Assembly (NCBI RefSeq): GCF_037969875.1
Contig: NZ_CP150218.1
Span: 4,402,001-4,466,000, forward strand
DNA from: Paenibacillus sp. FSL R7-0337
Lineage (GTDB): Bacteria; Bacillota; Bacilli; Paenibacillales; Paenibacillaceae
Direction: 5' to 3'
DNA: 64,000 nt
Shown: one piece after another, positions 21,610-31,108 of the stretch
Layout: every line of letters begins with the position of its first letter
How positions within the stretch are numbered: position 1 is the first letter of the stretch
The notes under the pieces: generated by a model
What the model was told of the DNA's origin: nothing
What the model saw: only the letters and a program-made list of their open reading frames with translations
The model's database searches: none
Made by a program: the position numbers and the translations under genes

Positions 21610-23451
21610 TTAATTCCCTAGAATATAACAAGCCGCTTTCCCTGGATGGCTAAGAGGAAAATGATGACCATAGGGAACAACATCAATGTTACCAAGCTGT
21701 ACTGGAGCAGAATAGTGCCGATCTTGATCTCCCCAAATAACATGAAGATTAGACCTTGGTACTTTGGTGAAATCACCCTGATAATTTTTCGACAGAAAAC
21801 GGTTGAGTTGAAGAGTGGTATTTACAATTCTAGGCGAAGTGAAGCTGCTACGTACTTTGGCAATATAATATTTCGGAATGCTCTCTATATTTTTAAACAG
21901 ACCATTATCAATTAAATAACGTTCTAATGAGTTAGCCGTTGCTAACTTCAATGCCCATTTGTTCATAAATTGAGGAGTATTGAACGATTTAGAATTTTTT
22001 TTGGCAACAGGTGGCTGAAGTAAAGTGATAGTATTCTTCGTATCCAGGTACTCGCACGCTGACGCTTCCAGCAGAATAACCGCTCCGAAGGAATGGCCAA
22101 TCCAATGTGCGCCATGAGTGGCTTTTCCTGATAACTCCTTCACTACATTCAAATAGAGATCCAGAAGATTCTTGTCCCGCTTAAAAGGGGAACGTCCTAA
22201 ACCCGGAAGATCTGGAATCCATACGGGTCGACCCGTTTTTTCATGAAGCTCTAGTCCTAAAGGAAATAAATCGGCTCCATCACTGAGCAAACCGTGAAAT
22301 AAAATAAATGGCTTGCCCTCACCTGGTATTTGATAAATCACAGTGTTTCCGATTAAGGTTCGTTCATATGCATGATTATACTGGTCATTGGGGTACATCA
22401 GGCGGTAATCCAAATCTGCTACTACGGCCGGGAGAAAATTCATCACACTTGTCTTAGTAAACCAATCTTCTCCCATGACTTTTTTCGGTTGATCATTTGA
22501 AAAGGTTCTATTTGTAATAAAGTTCAGTCCATCCGATGGAATTTGTGTGATTTTACTGATCCCGCTGTTCATAAGTGCTTTCATGAAGCGAAGCGGCACA
22601 GAGATTGCAGGTGCGGCCATATTCATACTTTCTGACATCACGCCTAATAATTCAGATATATCCGGATCATGCTGGTTGTCTGGAACAAGTGTATAGGTTT
22701 GAATAGACAATTGCTCCAGCTTAACAACCTGAACAATAAACTTCGCCAGCGCATCGTTTGAAATAAGCGGTAACTTATACCCCTTGCCTCCAGGAATAAC
22801 TGGCATCAGCCCTCTGCGCATACTCTCCACAAGCAAGCCTAAGCCAGCTACCTGCTCTGTACTTCCTGTTGTACTGCTGCCGACTACGGTTGGCGGATTA
22901 ATCACAGATAGCGGATACCCTAATGCGGATGCCTGCTGGCGAATATACAGATCTGCTAAAAATTTGGTTCTTTCATACGGATTTTTTATTTTCAGATAGT
23001 CGTGCCCTTCTTGAAACACATCAATCGCAACCTTGCTATTATCATCATCAAAGGGGGACATATATCCAACTACATGAATAAATTGCTGCAAACCCTTCAA
23101 TTGGTGGATACGTTTAGCGAATTCACTGATATGCTTGGCACCATTTAAAAACACAGAAGTTGCCTCTTGCGTTGTCGCTTGAATATCCATTTGTCCGCCT
23201 GCGTGAATAATAATATCCGTGCGTAGTACCCTCTCCTTATCTTCATCACTTAGACCTAAATCTGGTTTCGTCAAATCACCTTCAATAAAGAATAGGGCTG
23301 CCTCGTTGAAAAACCCTTTTTCCTGATAAACACGTATTGCTTTACTTCTCGATCTCACTAAAAGAAAAATCATATTATCCTCTTTAAGAAGCTCCTCCAC
23401 GAGTTGCCTCCCGATAAAGCCTGTTCCACCTGTCAAAAATATAGTCCTCAA
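21610..23451 (-). CDS. Two-domain enzyme: reductase (SDR/thioester-reductase-like) fused to alpha/beta hydrolase
   Basis: 613 residues. The N-terminal part (1 to about 350) has T-G-G-T-G-F-I-G and an N-P-Y-E-R-T-K (YxxxK) catalytic pair, as in extended SDRs and terminal thioester reductases. The C-terminal part (about 370-613) is an alpha/beta hydrolase with G-H-S-F-G (nucleophile Ser near 453), an acid in W-G-D-Q-D and a His in Y-G-H-H-F-P-L. The fusion suggests coupled reduction and hydrolysis of an acyl or ester substrate, perhaps lipid-like. The pathway is unknown. A TetR gene lies upstream on the same strand and both promoters carry the same operator. Confidence 0.88.
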   Translation of the reverse strand: MRTIFLTGGTGFIGRQLVEELLKEDNMIFLLVRSRSKAIRVYQEKGFFNEAALFFIEGDLTKPDLGLSDEDKERVLRTDIIIHAGGQMDIQATTQEATSVFLNGAKHISEFAKRIHQLKGLQQFIHVVGYMSPFDDDNSKVAIDVFQEGHDYLKIKNPYERTKFLADLYIRQQASALGYPLSVINPPTVVGSSTTGSTEQVAGLGLLVESMRRGLMPVIPGGKGYKLPLISNDALAKFIVQVVKLEQLSIQTYTLVPDNQHDPDISELLGVMSESMNMAAPAISVPLRFMKALMNSGISKITQIPSDGLNFITNRTFSNDQPKKVMGEDWFTKTSVMNFLPAVVADLDYRLMYPNDQYNHAYERTLIGNTVIYQIPGEGKPFILFHGLLSDGADLFPLGLELHEKTGRPVWIPDLPGLGRSPFKRDKNLLDLYLNVVKELSGKATHGAHWIGHSFGAVILLEASACEYLDTKNTITLLQPPVAKKNSKSFNTPQFMNKWALKLATANSLERYLIDNGLFKNIESIPKYYIAKVRSSFTSPRIVNTTLQLNRFLSKNYQGDFTKVPRSNLHVIWGDQDRHYSAPVQLGNIDVVPYGHHFPLSHPGKAACYILGN

Positions 23452-23468
23452 ATCATCCGCGCTCCTTT

Positions 23469-23488
23469 TTAGTACTGCATGGTACTAA
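23469..23488. promoter_or_regulatory. TetR operator candidate before the fusion enzyme
   Basis: TTAGTAC-TGCATG-GTACTAA is a perfect 7-bp inverted repeat with a 6-base spacer, 18 bases upstream of the ATG. A near copy with the same spacing lies before the TetR gene (24099-24118). Confidence 0.68.
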
Positions 23489-23511
23489 TTTTGTTGTAAA
23501 AAAAATGCTTC

Positions 23512-24096
23512 TTATCGAAGCAAGTTAAAAAAGTGGCTGGCTGTTGTCGTGATCACCGTTGCATCCTTCAATGTCTCTGACAGAAACAGTGCTCCTTCCA
23601 GATTCGTTATAAAAAGTGCCGCCACCTCATCAATATGAATCGTATCTCTAAACTCGCCTTTTTCTGCTCCTTGCTTAAGCAATAGAGAGATTTTCATTTG
23701 TAAGCCTGTAAAAAAGAGACCTATTTTCTCCTTTATGTGCGTTGCTTGTGCAGGGGTTTGAATATAAAGAGTAATAAATGGACAGCTACCCTTATACTCT
23801 CTGGACTGAACTCCTTGCGATAAATGTTTTAAAAACATCTGGACACGATCCTCCACGGATAATTGGTTCTGGGAAAGGATTTCATCCATTGCACGCTCAT
23901 ACGCTTCAATCCAATAATCAACGACTCCTGCTAACAACTCTTCCTTATCAGCGAAGTGATAATACACATTCGATTTTGATACCTTGCTCACACGAACTAA
24001 TTCATCCATGCTGGTATAAGCAAATCCCTTTTCTAAAAATAAGGCTGCCGCGACTTCAAGCACACGTTTTTGATTCATTATTTTTACCTTTGTCAT
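23512..24096 (-). CDS. TetR-family transcriptional regulator
   Basis: 194 residues. The helix-turn-helix spans about 10-55 (A-A-A-L-F-L-E-K-G-F-A-Y-T-S-M-D-E-L-V-R-V-S-K-V-S-K-S-N-V-Y-Y-H-F), the classic TetR pattern with Y-Y-H-F at the recognition helix. The C-terminal ligand domain contains one Cys (G-S-C-P-F) as in YxaF/LmrA-like repressors. It is transcribed in the same direction as the fusion enzyme with 60 bases between. Matching palindromes before both genes support autorepression and repression of the enzyme. The inducer is unknown but probably resembles the enzyme's substrate. Confidence 0.93.
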   Translation of the reverse strand: MTKVKIMNQKRVLEVAAALFLEKGFAYTSMDELVRVSKVSKSNVYYHFADKEELLAGVVDYWIEAYERAMDEILSQNQLSVEDRVQMFLKHLSQGVQSREYKGSCPFITLYIQTPAQATHIKEKIGLFFTGLQMKISLLLKQGAEKGEFRDTIHIDEVAALFITNLEGALFLSETLKDATVITTTASHFFNLLR

Positions 24097-24098
24097 GA

Positions 24099-24118
24099 CT
24101 AGAACTATATAGTACTAA
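24099..24118. promoter_or_regulatory. TetR operator candidate before the tetR-type gene
   Basis: CTAGAAC-TATATA-GTACTAA matches the operator at 23469-23488 in its right half exactly and in 5 of 7 bases of its left half, with identical spacing. It lies directly at the start of the regulator gene. Confidence 0.6.
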
Positions 24119-24206
24119 TTCAAACATTGCAAGTATTTTCATTTTTGCATAACCCCTATTTATCCTCTATAATTGTAGGCTACTATGCACCTGTCAGGAG
24201 GAAATG

Positions 24207-25460
24207 ATGAATTATATTAAAGAAAACCTTGCAGGATATGGCGTGAGCGAGCAAATGAGTGTGTATCTCTCGAACATCATTATGATTTTATTTATCGCTT
24301 TGCTCTCTGTAGTGGCCAATCTTGTAGCCAAAAAAATCGTACTGAAGATCATCATCCATATCATTAATAACAACCGGTATACGTGGGATAATTTCTTTTT
24401 GGAGAAAAAGGTGTTTCACAAGCTGTCGCATCTCGCTCCGGCCTTTATCATCTATTATGCTGCACCTATTTTTCCACTGTATCAGTCTTTCATTATAAAG
24501 ATTGCCTTAACTTATATGATTATCGTAACGATCACGGTGTTTAATGCCCTGCTTGATGCCATCGATGCTATTTATCGTACGTATGAAGTGTCCAAGATTA
24601 GGCCGATCAGGGGTTACATTCAGGTTGCGAAGATTATTCTGTATATTATTGCTGCGATTGTAGTGATTTCTAACCTTATGGGACAGAATCCGCTGATTCT
24701 TCTTAGTGGACTGGGTGCTTTATCGGCTGTTCTTATGCTGGTCTTCAAAGATTCGATATTGGGCCTCGTGGCAGGGGTGCAATTATCCTCTAACGATATG
24801 GTCCGAGTCGGCGACTGGATTGAAATGCCTAAATATAATGCTGACGGCAATGTAATTGACATTACGCTGAATACGGTAAAGGTGATGAATTTCGATAAAA
24901 CCATTACCATGATTCCAAGCTATGCCCTGATCTCAGACTCTTTTAAAAATTGGCGGGGCATGGAAGCTTCTGGCGGCAGAAGGATGAAGCGAAGTGTCTG
25001 TATTGATACAAGCAGCATATGTTTTTGTACCAAAGAAATGATTGAAGAGTTCCGGAAAGTACACTATCTCAGCGATTATGTCACGACAAGATTAGATGAA
25101 ATTAACGCTTATAATATCGAACATCATATCAATATGGAGAGCAAAGTGAATGGAAGACAGCTAACGAATATCGGAGTATTCCGGGAATATGTCCAAGAAT
25201 ATCTGCGCAATCATCCCAAAATTCATAAGGATATGACGCTCATTGTCAGACAGTTAGAAGCAGGAGACAGCGGACTGCCCTTAGAAATTTATGCGTTCAG
25301 CAATGAGACGACCTGGGGTGTGTATGAGTCGGTACAGTCGGATATCTTTGATCACATTTTTGCGATTATTCCTCTGTTTGGACTTCGCGTTTTCCAGAAC
25401 CCGACGGGCCAGGATATTGTTAATTTAAAAGAGAGAAGAGAGTATTCGACGGGGTATTGA
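24207..25460 (+). CDS. Mechanosensitive ion channel (MscS/YbdG-like)
   Basis: 417 residues from ATG 24207, which gives a better distance to AGGAGG than the ATG at 24204. About five membrane helices fill the first 190 residues. The pore-helix region L-L-S-G-L-G-A-L-S-A-V-L-M-L-V-F-K-D-S-I-L-G-L-V-A-G (about 170-195) and the following beta domain R-V-G-D-W-I-E-M-P (about 206-214) are MscS hallmarks. The long cytoplasmic domain is of the YbdG/YnaI type. It releases solutes when membrane tension rises after hypo-osmotic shock. It appears monocistronic. Confidence 0.92.
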   Translation: MNYIKENLAGYGVSEQMSVYLSNIIMILFIALLSVVANLVAKKIVLKIIIHIINNNRYTWDNFFLEKKVFHKLSHLAPAFIIYYAAPIFPLYQSFIIKIALTYMIIVTITVFNALLDAIDAIYRTYEVSKIRPIRGYIQVAKIILYIIAAIVVISNLMGQNPLILLSGLGALSAVLMLVFKDSILGLVAGVQLSSNDMVRVGDWIEMPKYNADGNVIDITLNTVKVMNFDKTITMIPSYALISDSFKNWRGMEASGGRRMKRSVCIDTSSICFCTKEMIEEFRKVHYLSDYVTTRLDEINAYNIEHHINMESKVNGRQLTNIGVFREYVQEYLRNHPKIHKDMTLIVRQLEAGDSGLPLEIYAFSNETTWGVYESVQSDIFDHIFAIIPLFGLRVFQNPTGQDIVNLKERREYSTGY

Positions 25461-25634
25461 GGATATGGCAATGGAAGAGGATTAGCCTTTGCGGGCCAGG
25501 CCGGAGGCCGGGCAATGTTGCAATGTTGTCCAATTAAAGAATGAAGTAGCCCCTCATTAGTGTATAATAAAGCAAATTGAAGCCCTATCCCTGTCCTTGG
25601 ACCGGAACGGACAGGAAGCTGAGGAGGAATCGTT

Positions 25635-26552
25635 GTGGCCAGCATTAGACAGAGAATTGTCCCGCATCTATGGTATGACAAGGAGGCGGCAGAAGCCGCC
25701 CGCTTTTATGCTTCTGTGTTCCCGGAATCCAGAGTTACAAGTGTGAACACCATTCATGATACGCCGTCCGGCGATGCGGGTCAGGTCTCTTTTGAGGTCT
25801 GGGGGCAGCCGTTCATGGCGATCAGCGGGGGGCCGTATTTCAAGCTGAATCCGGCTGTGTCATTCTTTGTGAATTTTGATCCCTCACGGGAAAAGGATGC
25901 AGCAGAGAGATTAGATGAGGTGTGGGATAAGTTAGCTGAAGGCGGCACCGCCCTGATGCCGCTCGGCAAGTATCCGTTCAGTGAGCGGTATGGCTGGATT
26001 CAGGATAAGTTCGGAGTGTCCTGGCAGCTGATTCTCACGAATCCGGCAGGGGAAGAGCGGCCTGCGATCATTCCTTCCTTGTTGTTCGTGGGGGATCGAT
26101 GCGGGAAGGCGGAAGAGGCGATGTCCTTCTATCTGTCCGTATTCAAGGATTCGCGGCAAGGTCTTCTTACCCGCTACCCGGCAGGCTCTGCGCCGGATCA
26201 GGAAGGAACGATTATGTTCGCGGACTTCATGCTGGAGAATCTGTGGTTCACGGTAATGGACAGTGCGCATAATCATCAGTTCAGCTTCAATGAAGCGGTC
26301 TCCTTCATGGTATCCTGCGATTCTCAGGAAGAGATTGACTACTACTGGGACAAGCTGTCCGCAGTTCCTGAAGCCGAGCAATGCGGCTGGCTGAAGGATG
26401 CCTTCGGCATCTCCTGGCAGATTATTCCGGCAGAGATGAATGAGATGATGAAGAAGGGTACGCCGGAGCAGCTGGCGCGTGTGACGAAGGCTTTTCTGCA
26501 GATGAAGAAGTTTGAGCTTGCAGAGCTGCGTAAGGCCTATAAGGGAGAATAA
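25635..26552 (+). CDS. Tandem VOC-fold (PhnB/3-dmu-9 3-mt type) protein
   Basis: 305 residues from GTG 25635 with AGGAGG 7 bases upstream. Two similar halves (about 1-145 and 150-290) each carry the P-H-L-W-Y or P-S-L-L-F-V start, F-Y-x-S-V-F, V-S-F-x-V, and a closing Y-G-W-I-Q-D-K-F-G-V-S-W-Q-L or G-W-L-K-D-A-F-G-I-S-W-Q-I. This is the vicinal-oxygen-chelate fold annotated as PhnB or 3-demethylubiquinone methyltransferase-like, although those activities are unlikely. A tandem arrangement gives one complete dimer in one chain. The substrate is unknown. The C-terminal helix (KFELAELRKAY) is a common extension. Confidence 0.88.
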   Translation: MASIRQRIVPHLWYDKEAAEAARFYASVFPESRVTSVNTIHDTPSGDAGQVSFEVWGQPFMAISGGPYFKLNPAVSFFVNFDPSREKDAAERLDEVWDKLAEGGTALMPLGKYPFSERYGWIQDKFGVSWQLILTNPAGEERPAIIPSLLFVGDRCGKAEEAMSFYLSVFKDSRQGLLTRYPAGSAPDQEGTIMFADFMLENLWFTVMDSAHNHQFSFNEAVSFMVSCDSQEEIDYYWDKLSAVPEAEQCGWLKDAFGISWQIIPAEMNEMMKKGTPEQLARVTKAFLQMKKFELAELRKAYKGE

Positions 26553-26580
26553 AAGAGGCAATTTGCTGGAATAACAACAC

Positions 26581-26612
26581 AAGCGATAAGGAACACATCC
26601 TTATCGCTTCTT
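26581..26612. terminator. Bidirectional terminator between convergent genes
   Basis: A perfect 12-bp stem AAGCGATAAGGA (26581-26592) / TCCTTATCGCTT (26598-26609) with loop ACACA separates the VOC gene from the convergent AraC-type gene. Confidence 0.85.
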
Positions 26613-26649
26613 TGCGCGTAAATATAAGAAGGTACAGGTTTCACTTGCC

Positions 26650-28980
26650 CTACACCTTCTCCCCTCCATCCCCGGCCCGGTACTTCTTCCGGTACTGGGC
26701 CGGGGTCATGCCGTATACCTTCTTGAAGCTGGAATAGAAGGTGTTCAGGGACGAGAAGCCGAAATGCTGCACGATGGGCTCGATCGGCGAGTCGGAGGCA
26801 ATGAGCTCCTGGCAGATGAACGTTAGCCGCTTCTCTGATATTTTATCGGTGATGGACTGGGTGGTCTCTCCTTTGTACAGACTGCGGAAATAATTGACGG
26901 ACAAGCCCAGGTGATCGGCCAGCATGGTGGCAGACAGATTCGGGTCGGTGAGATGACTCTCGATGAACTGGTCCACCTGGCCGATCAGGGCGATATTCTT
27001 GGATTGGCTGCGGGCGGCCGCAATGTCTTCGAGCGTCTTGGTAAACAAAGCCTCCATCCAGGGCATGACGTTATCCATCGTTTCCTGCCGAATGATCTGC
27101 TTCTCAATGGACGTCAGTCCCCACGAGCTGGGCAGCGGCTGGGAGGAATGCTCCTGGATAAGCCGGCGGATGTCCATGAACAAGGTAATCAGAGACATTT
27201 TACATTCAAAATAAGGCAGTTCCCGCAGCTTCACAACTGCTGAGCGTAAGACCTCCAGAATGACGGCGGCGTCCCCCTTGAGTATAGCCTGGGCGATCTG
27301 CCGCTCCTGACTCACAGGCAAATGATACAATTCCCCGGGCGCAGCAGGTAGCCATTCCTTCACAATGAGCGACCGGTGTCCGAAGCGGAACCTCTCCTGC
27401 GTCAGATCATACGTCTCCAGATATATCTCATGCATGTCGGTTAAGCCAGGCAATGTCCGGCCCCAGGCCACGGTGGTTCCCACAGACAAATACTGCTGGA
27501 TCAGCCGCCCTGCTACTTGCAGCTCCTTCGCGAATTCCTCTGACAAGGGAGCCGATAAGACTACAGCCACGTGGTCGTCCCCCATATCTACGGTCTGCAG
27601 CTTGTGCCTGGACGATTGCAGCGACTCCTGAATGATATTGGACATCGCGAACCGGAGCAGGCGCCGGTCCTTCTCCGGGTACACTCCCGAGAATTCTGCG
27701 AAGTGGTCGATCCGGAAGATGGCTACGGACAACTCATCGCCCGGCAGATCAATCCCCCATTCCACGAATTGAGCGCAGATCTCCGCTGCCGAATGGTACG
27801 TCTCGCCCAGGAAATCCCTTAAGAATCGTTCTCTGCCCAGAAATTTATTATGCCGCCATTGCTCAGTAAGCTCGTGAATCTGATTATGCTGCGAGGTGAA
27901 AACGCTTGATAAGTATTCGAGTTCATTGGCGTTCGCGCCAAGGCCCGGCTTCTCCGCCTGATGCTGCCGCATGACCCGGCTGATCAGCTCCTGAATGGGT
28001 GAGTACACCCGTTTGGAGATTAGAATAATCACCGCCAGGGAGGCTGCGAACAAGACGAGGAACAGGATCAGACTGGTATCGCGCAGGACCGTGATTTTAT
28101 TCAGAATGGCGGATTTCGGGATCATCTCAATGAAGGTCCAATCCTGGATGCCCTTAACGGAGGAGTCGGCATAGACCACCAGCTTCTCTCCCTGATCCTG
28201 GGGCTGAAACAGCTTCCAGCCGCTGGCTCCCTTCATCCCGTGGCTTCTGAGCTCGGCAATCTGCTGCGGATTCATTGGCGTGCTGCTAAAAATCGTCTCA
28301 TCTCTGTCATTCAGCACGGTGATCGACCGGCTCGCGAAGTTTGAATTATTCTGCAGCAGGGTCATGAGATTATGGGTATCCACATTCATGACGAACGCGG
28401 AGATAGAGCTGCCTTTTTCATAAAATCTGACAATGGTCATCACTTCTTTGGGCGTGTTCCCGGTAAGGGGGAGGGACAAGGTTCTCGGAATAAGCACGCT
28501 ATGGTTGGCTGTTTCCGGGTCACGTAAGCGCTTAATAATATCCTGATCGTAAAAAGCTGCGGTATCATTTAACCCAAGTCTGGAGTCAATGACCGTATTC
28601 GTATAATCGTTAATGAGGTAGACAGAATCTATGGAGGGGTTGGCGTTCTTAATGTCCATTAACTGGCTCCATACTTCATAAGTCTCGAAATCGCTGTAAT
28701 GGTCCGAAAGGGCATACACCTTAAGCGCGCTGTCATTACTGGAGGAGAAGCTGAAATCAAGTGCCCATTCCATCAGCCGCGACGTATTCCGGGCCCCGTT
28801 CACGAGAAGGGATTCCGAATGATCGCCGATTTCCTCCAGCAGTGTCTTGGAAGATTGCCCATAGAGCAGGACGAAGGATATCCCTAAGACCAGAACGTTC
28901 GCACTGACAAAGTAAAAAATAAGCTTCATGTAGGTAGGGTGCCGCTTCAGCGAGGCGAAGAACGGTTGTCTGAATTTCAT
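26650..28980 (-). CDS. Membrane-anchored AraC-family regulator (YesS-like)
   Basis: 776 residues from ATG 28980 (GGAGG 10 bases upstream); a further in-frame ATG at 29157 would add an unlikely Pro/Cys-rich leader. A membrane helix at about 20-42, a large outside sensor domain (Cache-like) to about 295, a second helix at about 300-322 and a HAMP-like linker are followed by a cytoplasmic part. The C-terminal AraC helix-turn-helix pair (about 675-770) reads A-D-H-L-G-L-S-V-N-Y-F-R-S-L-Y-K and F-G-F-S-S-L-N-T-F-Y-S-S-F-K-K-V-Y-G-M-T-P. It is divergent from the sugar ABC genes, which it probably activates in response to an extracellular saccharide. Confidence 0.93.
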   Translation of the reverse strand: MKFRQPFFASLKRHPTYMKLIFYFVSANVLVLGISFVLLYGQSSKTLLEEIGDHSESLLVNGARNTSRLMEWALDFSFSSSNDSALKVYALSDHYSDFETYEVWSQLMDIKNANPSIDSVYLINDYTNTVIDSRLGLNDTAAFYDQDIIKRLRDPETANHSVLIPRTLSLPLTGNTPKEVMTIVRFYEKGSSISAFVMNVDTHNLMTLLQNNSNFASRSITVLNDRDETIFSSTPMNPQQIAELRSHGMKGASGWKLFQPQDQGEKLVVYADSSVKGIQDWTFIEMIPKSAILNKITVLRDTSLILFLVLFAASLAVIILISKRVYSPIQELISRVMRQHQAEKPGLGANANELEYLSSVFTSQHNQIHELTEQWRHNKFLGRERFLRDFLGETYHSAAEICAQFVEWGIDLPGDELSVAIFRIDHFAEFSGVYPEKDRRLLRFAMSNIIQESLQSSRHKLQTVDMGDDHVAVVLSAPLSEEFAKELQVAGRLIQQYLSVGTTVAWGRTLPGLTDMHEIYLETYDLTQERFRFGHRSLIVKEWLPAAPGELYHLPVSQERQIAQAILKGDAAVILEVLRSAVVKLRELPYFECKMSLITLFMDIRRLIQEHSSQPLPSSWGLTSIEKQIIRQETMDNVMPWMEALFTKTLEDIAAARSQSKNIALIGQVDQFIESHLTDPNLSATMLADHLGLSVNYFRSLYKGETTQSITDKISEKRLTFICQELIASDSPIEPIVQHFGFSSLNTFYSSFKKVYGMTPAQYRKKYRAGDGGEKV

Positions 28981-29236
28981 GGCTCTGGAACCTCCGTAAT
29001 CATAACTGTCCGGCTCATTACAAGTAGATTTATTATAGCACACAGGGTATTTTCGTCTGCCGAATCGTTTGTTTTGGGAAGAGTGTTGTTTTTGGGAAGG
29101 CGGTAAATCTGCACTTGCGGGAAGGATCGGCGTTTCTCGGAATTGCTCAGGGCACAAGGGCTTGATAAGGTGACGGCATAGATAACGGGACGCTCCTTAA
29201 GCGATTACCGGTCTTGAGGAAAGGGGGGATGTACAA

Positions 29237-30175
29237 ATGAACTACCCGCTAAACGCAGGTAAACGTTCAAAATGGAGGCATATCACGCAGAATCCTTTTC
29301 TGTATGTGATGGCGGTACCGGGGCTGTTGTTTTTCCTCGTGTTCAGTTATTTTCCTATATACGGGATTATGATTGCCTTCAAAGATTATGATTTTGCCAA
29401 GGGGATCACGGGGAGTGACTGGGTAGGGTTTAGAAATTTCGATTATTTTTTTACATCAGATGACTTCTGGACGATTCTGCGGAACACACTGCTGCTCAAC
29501 GTGCTGTTTATTGTGTTCACGACAGCGGCGGCCGTTCTGATTGCACTCATGTTCAATGAGATCCGCAATAAATATTTCAAACGGATATCGCAGTCGCTTA
29601 TTTTCCTGCCTTATTTCATGTCCTGGATTGTGATCGGGATGATTGTCCAATCCTTATTCGGCGGGGAAGAGCCCATGATTAATGTCTGGCTGCACAATAT
29701 CGGTATGGAACCGGTCAACTGGATGTTTGAGTCGAGTCTGTGGCCTTATATTCTGACGGTGATCCGGGTGTGGCAAGGCGCTGGTTATCTCTCAATTATT
29801 TTCCTGGCCGCCATTACGGGCATATCGGAGGATCTGTATGAGGCGGCCCGCATCGACGGGGCTTCTAAACTGCAGATTGTGACGCGCATTACGCTGCCGC
29901 TGCTGCTGCCGACGATTATGATCATGACGCTGCTGGCTGTGGGCAAAATTTTCAACGGGGACTTTGCGATGATCTATGCCATCATTGGTGACAACTCGAT
30001 GCTGTATCCGACGACGGACGTCATTGATACCTTTGTCTTCCGCTCTATGCGGCAGCTGCACGATTTCGGCATGTCTTCGGCCGTGGGCCTGTTCCAGTCC
30101 ATTATGGGTCTGATCTTCGTCATTGCTGCCAACTGGGTCACCCGCAGGGTATCCAAAGAATCTGCTTTATTCTAG
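29237..30175 (+). CDS. Sugar ABC transporter permease (LplB/YteP type)
   Basis: 312 residues with six membrane helices. The cytoplasmic coupling loop E-A-A-R-I-D-G-A-S-K-L-Q-I-V-T-R-I-T-L-P (about 205-225) is the EAA motif that docks to the ATPase. The N-terminal cytoplasmic stretch (K-W-R-H-I-T-Q-N-P-F-L-Y) is typical of LplB-like permeases. It is the first gene of a run of four (29237-33729). No ATPase gene is present, as is usual when a shared MsmX-type ATPase serves several importers. GGGGGG precedes the ATG. Confidence 0.94.
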   Translation: MNYPLNAGKRSKWRHITQNPFLYVMAVPGLLFFLVFSYFPIYGIMIAFKDYDFAKGITGSDWVGFRNFDYFFTSDDFWTILRNTLLLNVLFIVFTTAAAVLIALMFNEIRNKYFKRISQSLIFLPYFMSWIVIGMIVQSLFGGEEPMINVWLHNIGMEPVNWMFESSLWPYILTVIRVWQGAGYLSIIFLAAITGISEDLYEAARIDGASKLQIVTRITLPLLLPTIMIMTLLAVGKIFNGDFAMIYAIIGDNSMLYPTTDVIDTFVFRSMRQLHDFGMSSAVGLFQSIMGLIFVIAANWVTRRVSKESALF

Positions 30176-30185
30176 GAGAGGTACT

Positions 30186-31070
30186 ATGATACAGAAACAA
30201 AGCGCTGCGGACCGCACCTTTACGGGATTCGCCCATACGTTCATTTTGCTGTTTACTTTATTTTGTCTGTTTCCTTTTCTGCTGATGATTGCCGGTTCCT
30301 TTACGGATGAGGAGGAGCTGATAGCGCACGGCTATACCTTATTCCCGCAAAAGTTATCGCTGGCCGCGTATAAGGCGGTTCTGCAATCAGATGTACTTTT
30401 TAACGGCTATGGTGTTACCCTGTTCATCACGGTTGTCGGGGCCTTAAGCGCCCTGTGCATTTCCGCCATGCTCGGCTATTCACTGGCGAATAAACGGAAT
30501 GTTCTGCAAACGCCCTTTCTGTTTTTTTGCTACTTGCCTATGCTCTTCTCGGGAGGGATCATTCCGTTCTATATTGTAGTCAGCCAGTGGCTGCATTTGC
30601 AGAATACAATCTGGGTGCTCATTCTGACGATGTTATGCCAGCCGTTTCTCGTCTTCCTATTGGTCAGCTTCTTCCGCACTATACCTGAGGAGCTAGAGGA
30701 AGCTGCCAGAATCGATGGAGCGAATGAGATGAGAGTGTTCTTCCAGATTATGATTCCGATCTCCAAGCCGATTCTGGCTTCTGTCGGCCTCTTCTATGCG
30801 CTGAGCTTCTGGAATGACTGGTTCATGGGACTGATGTTCATTGATAACGAGAAGTTATTCCCGCTGCAGTTAATTCTGCGCCGGATGGTTTCCAATATGG
30901 AAGCGGCCAGGAATCTGATTCCTTCGGGTGCAGCGATTGCAGTGACTCCACCGACGTACGGGGTGCGGATGGCGACCACGGTACTGACCATCGGCCCGAT
31001 TGTACTGCTGTATCCGATGCTTCAGAAATATTTTGTCAAAGGTCTAACGGTAGGCGCTGTCAAAGGGTAA
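30186..31070 (+). CDS. Sugar ABC transporter permease (LplC/YtcP type)
   Basis: 294 residues from ATG 30186 with AGGAGAGG upstream; an in-frame start at 30123 would overlap the first permease and lacks a site. Six membrane helices and the motif E-E-A-A-R-I-D-G-A-N-E-M-R-V-F-F-Q-I-M-I-P mark the second half of the heterodimeric permease. The C-terminal F-V-K-G-L-T-V-G-A-V-K-G is diagnostic of this subfamily. The family commonly imports complex oligosaccharides released by lyases, which fits the PL8 gene downstream. Confidence 0.94.
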   Translation: MIQKQSAADRTFTGFAHTFILLFTLFCLFPFLLMIAGSFTDEEELIAHGYTLFPQKLSLAAYKAVLQSDVLFNGYGVTLFITVVGALSALCISAMLGYSLANKRNVLQTPFLFFCYLPMLFSGGIIPFYIVVSQWLHLQNTIWVLILTMLCQPFLVFLLVSFFRTIPEELEEAARIDGANEMRVFFQIMIPISKPILASVGLFYALSFWNDWFMGLMFIDNEKLFPLQLILRRMVSNMEAARNLIPSGAAIAVTPPTYGVRMATTVLTIGPIVLLYPMLQKYFVKGLTVGAVKG

Positions 31071-31108
31071 GTTATTCAGATTGTCCATAGATACGGGAGG
31101 GTTACGAG

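Noticed and set aside
28981..29157. N-terminal extension of the AraC-type regulator
   Set aside because: The Pro/Gln/Cys-rich leader precedes a clean ribosome binding site for ATG 28980, and the membrane topology fits the shorter form.
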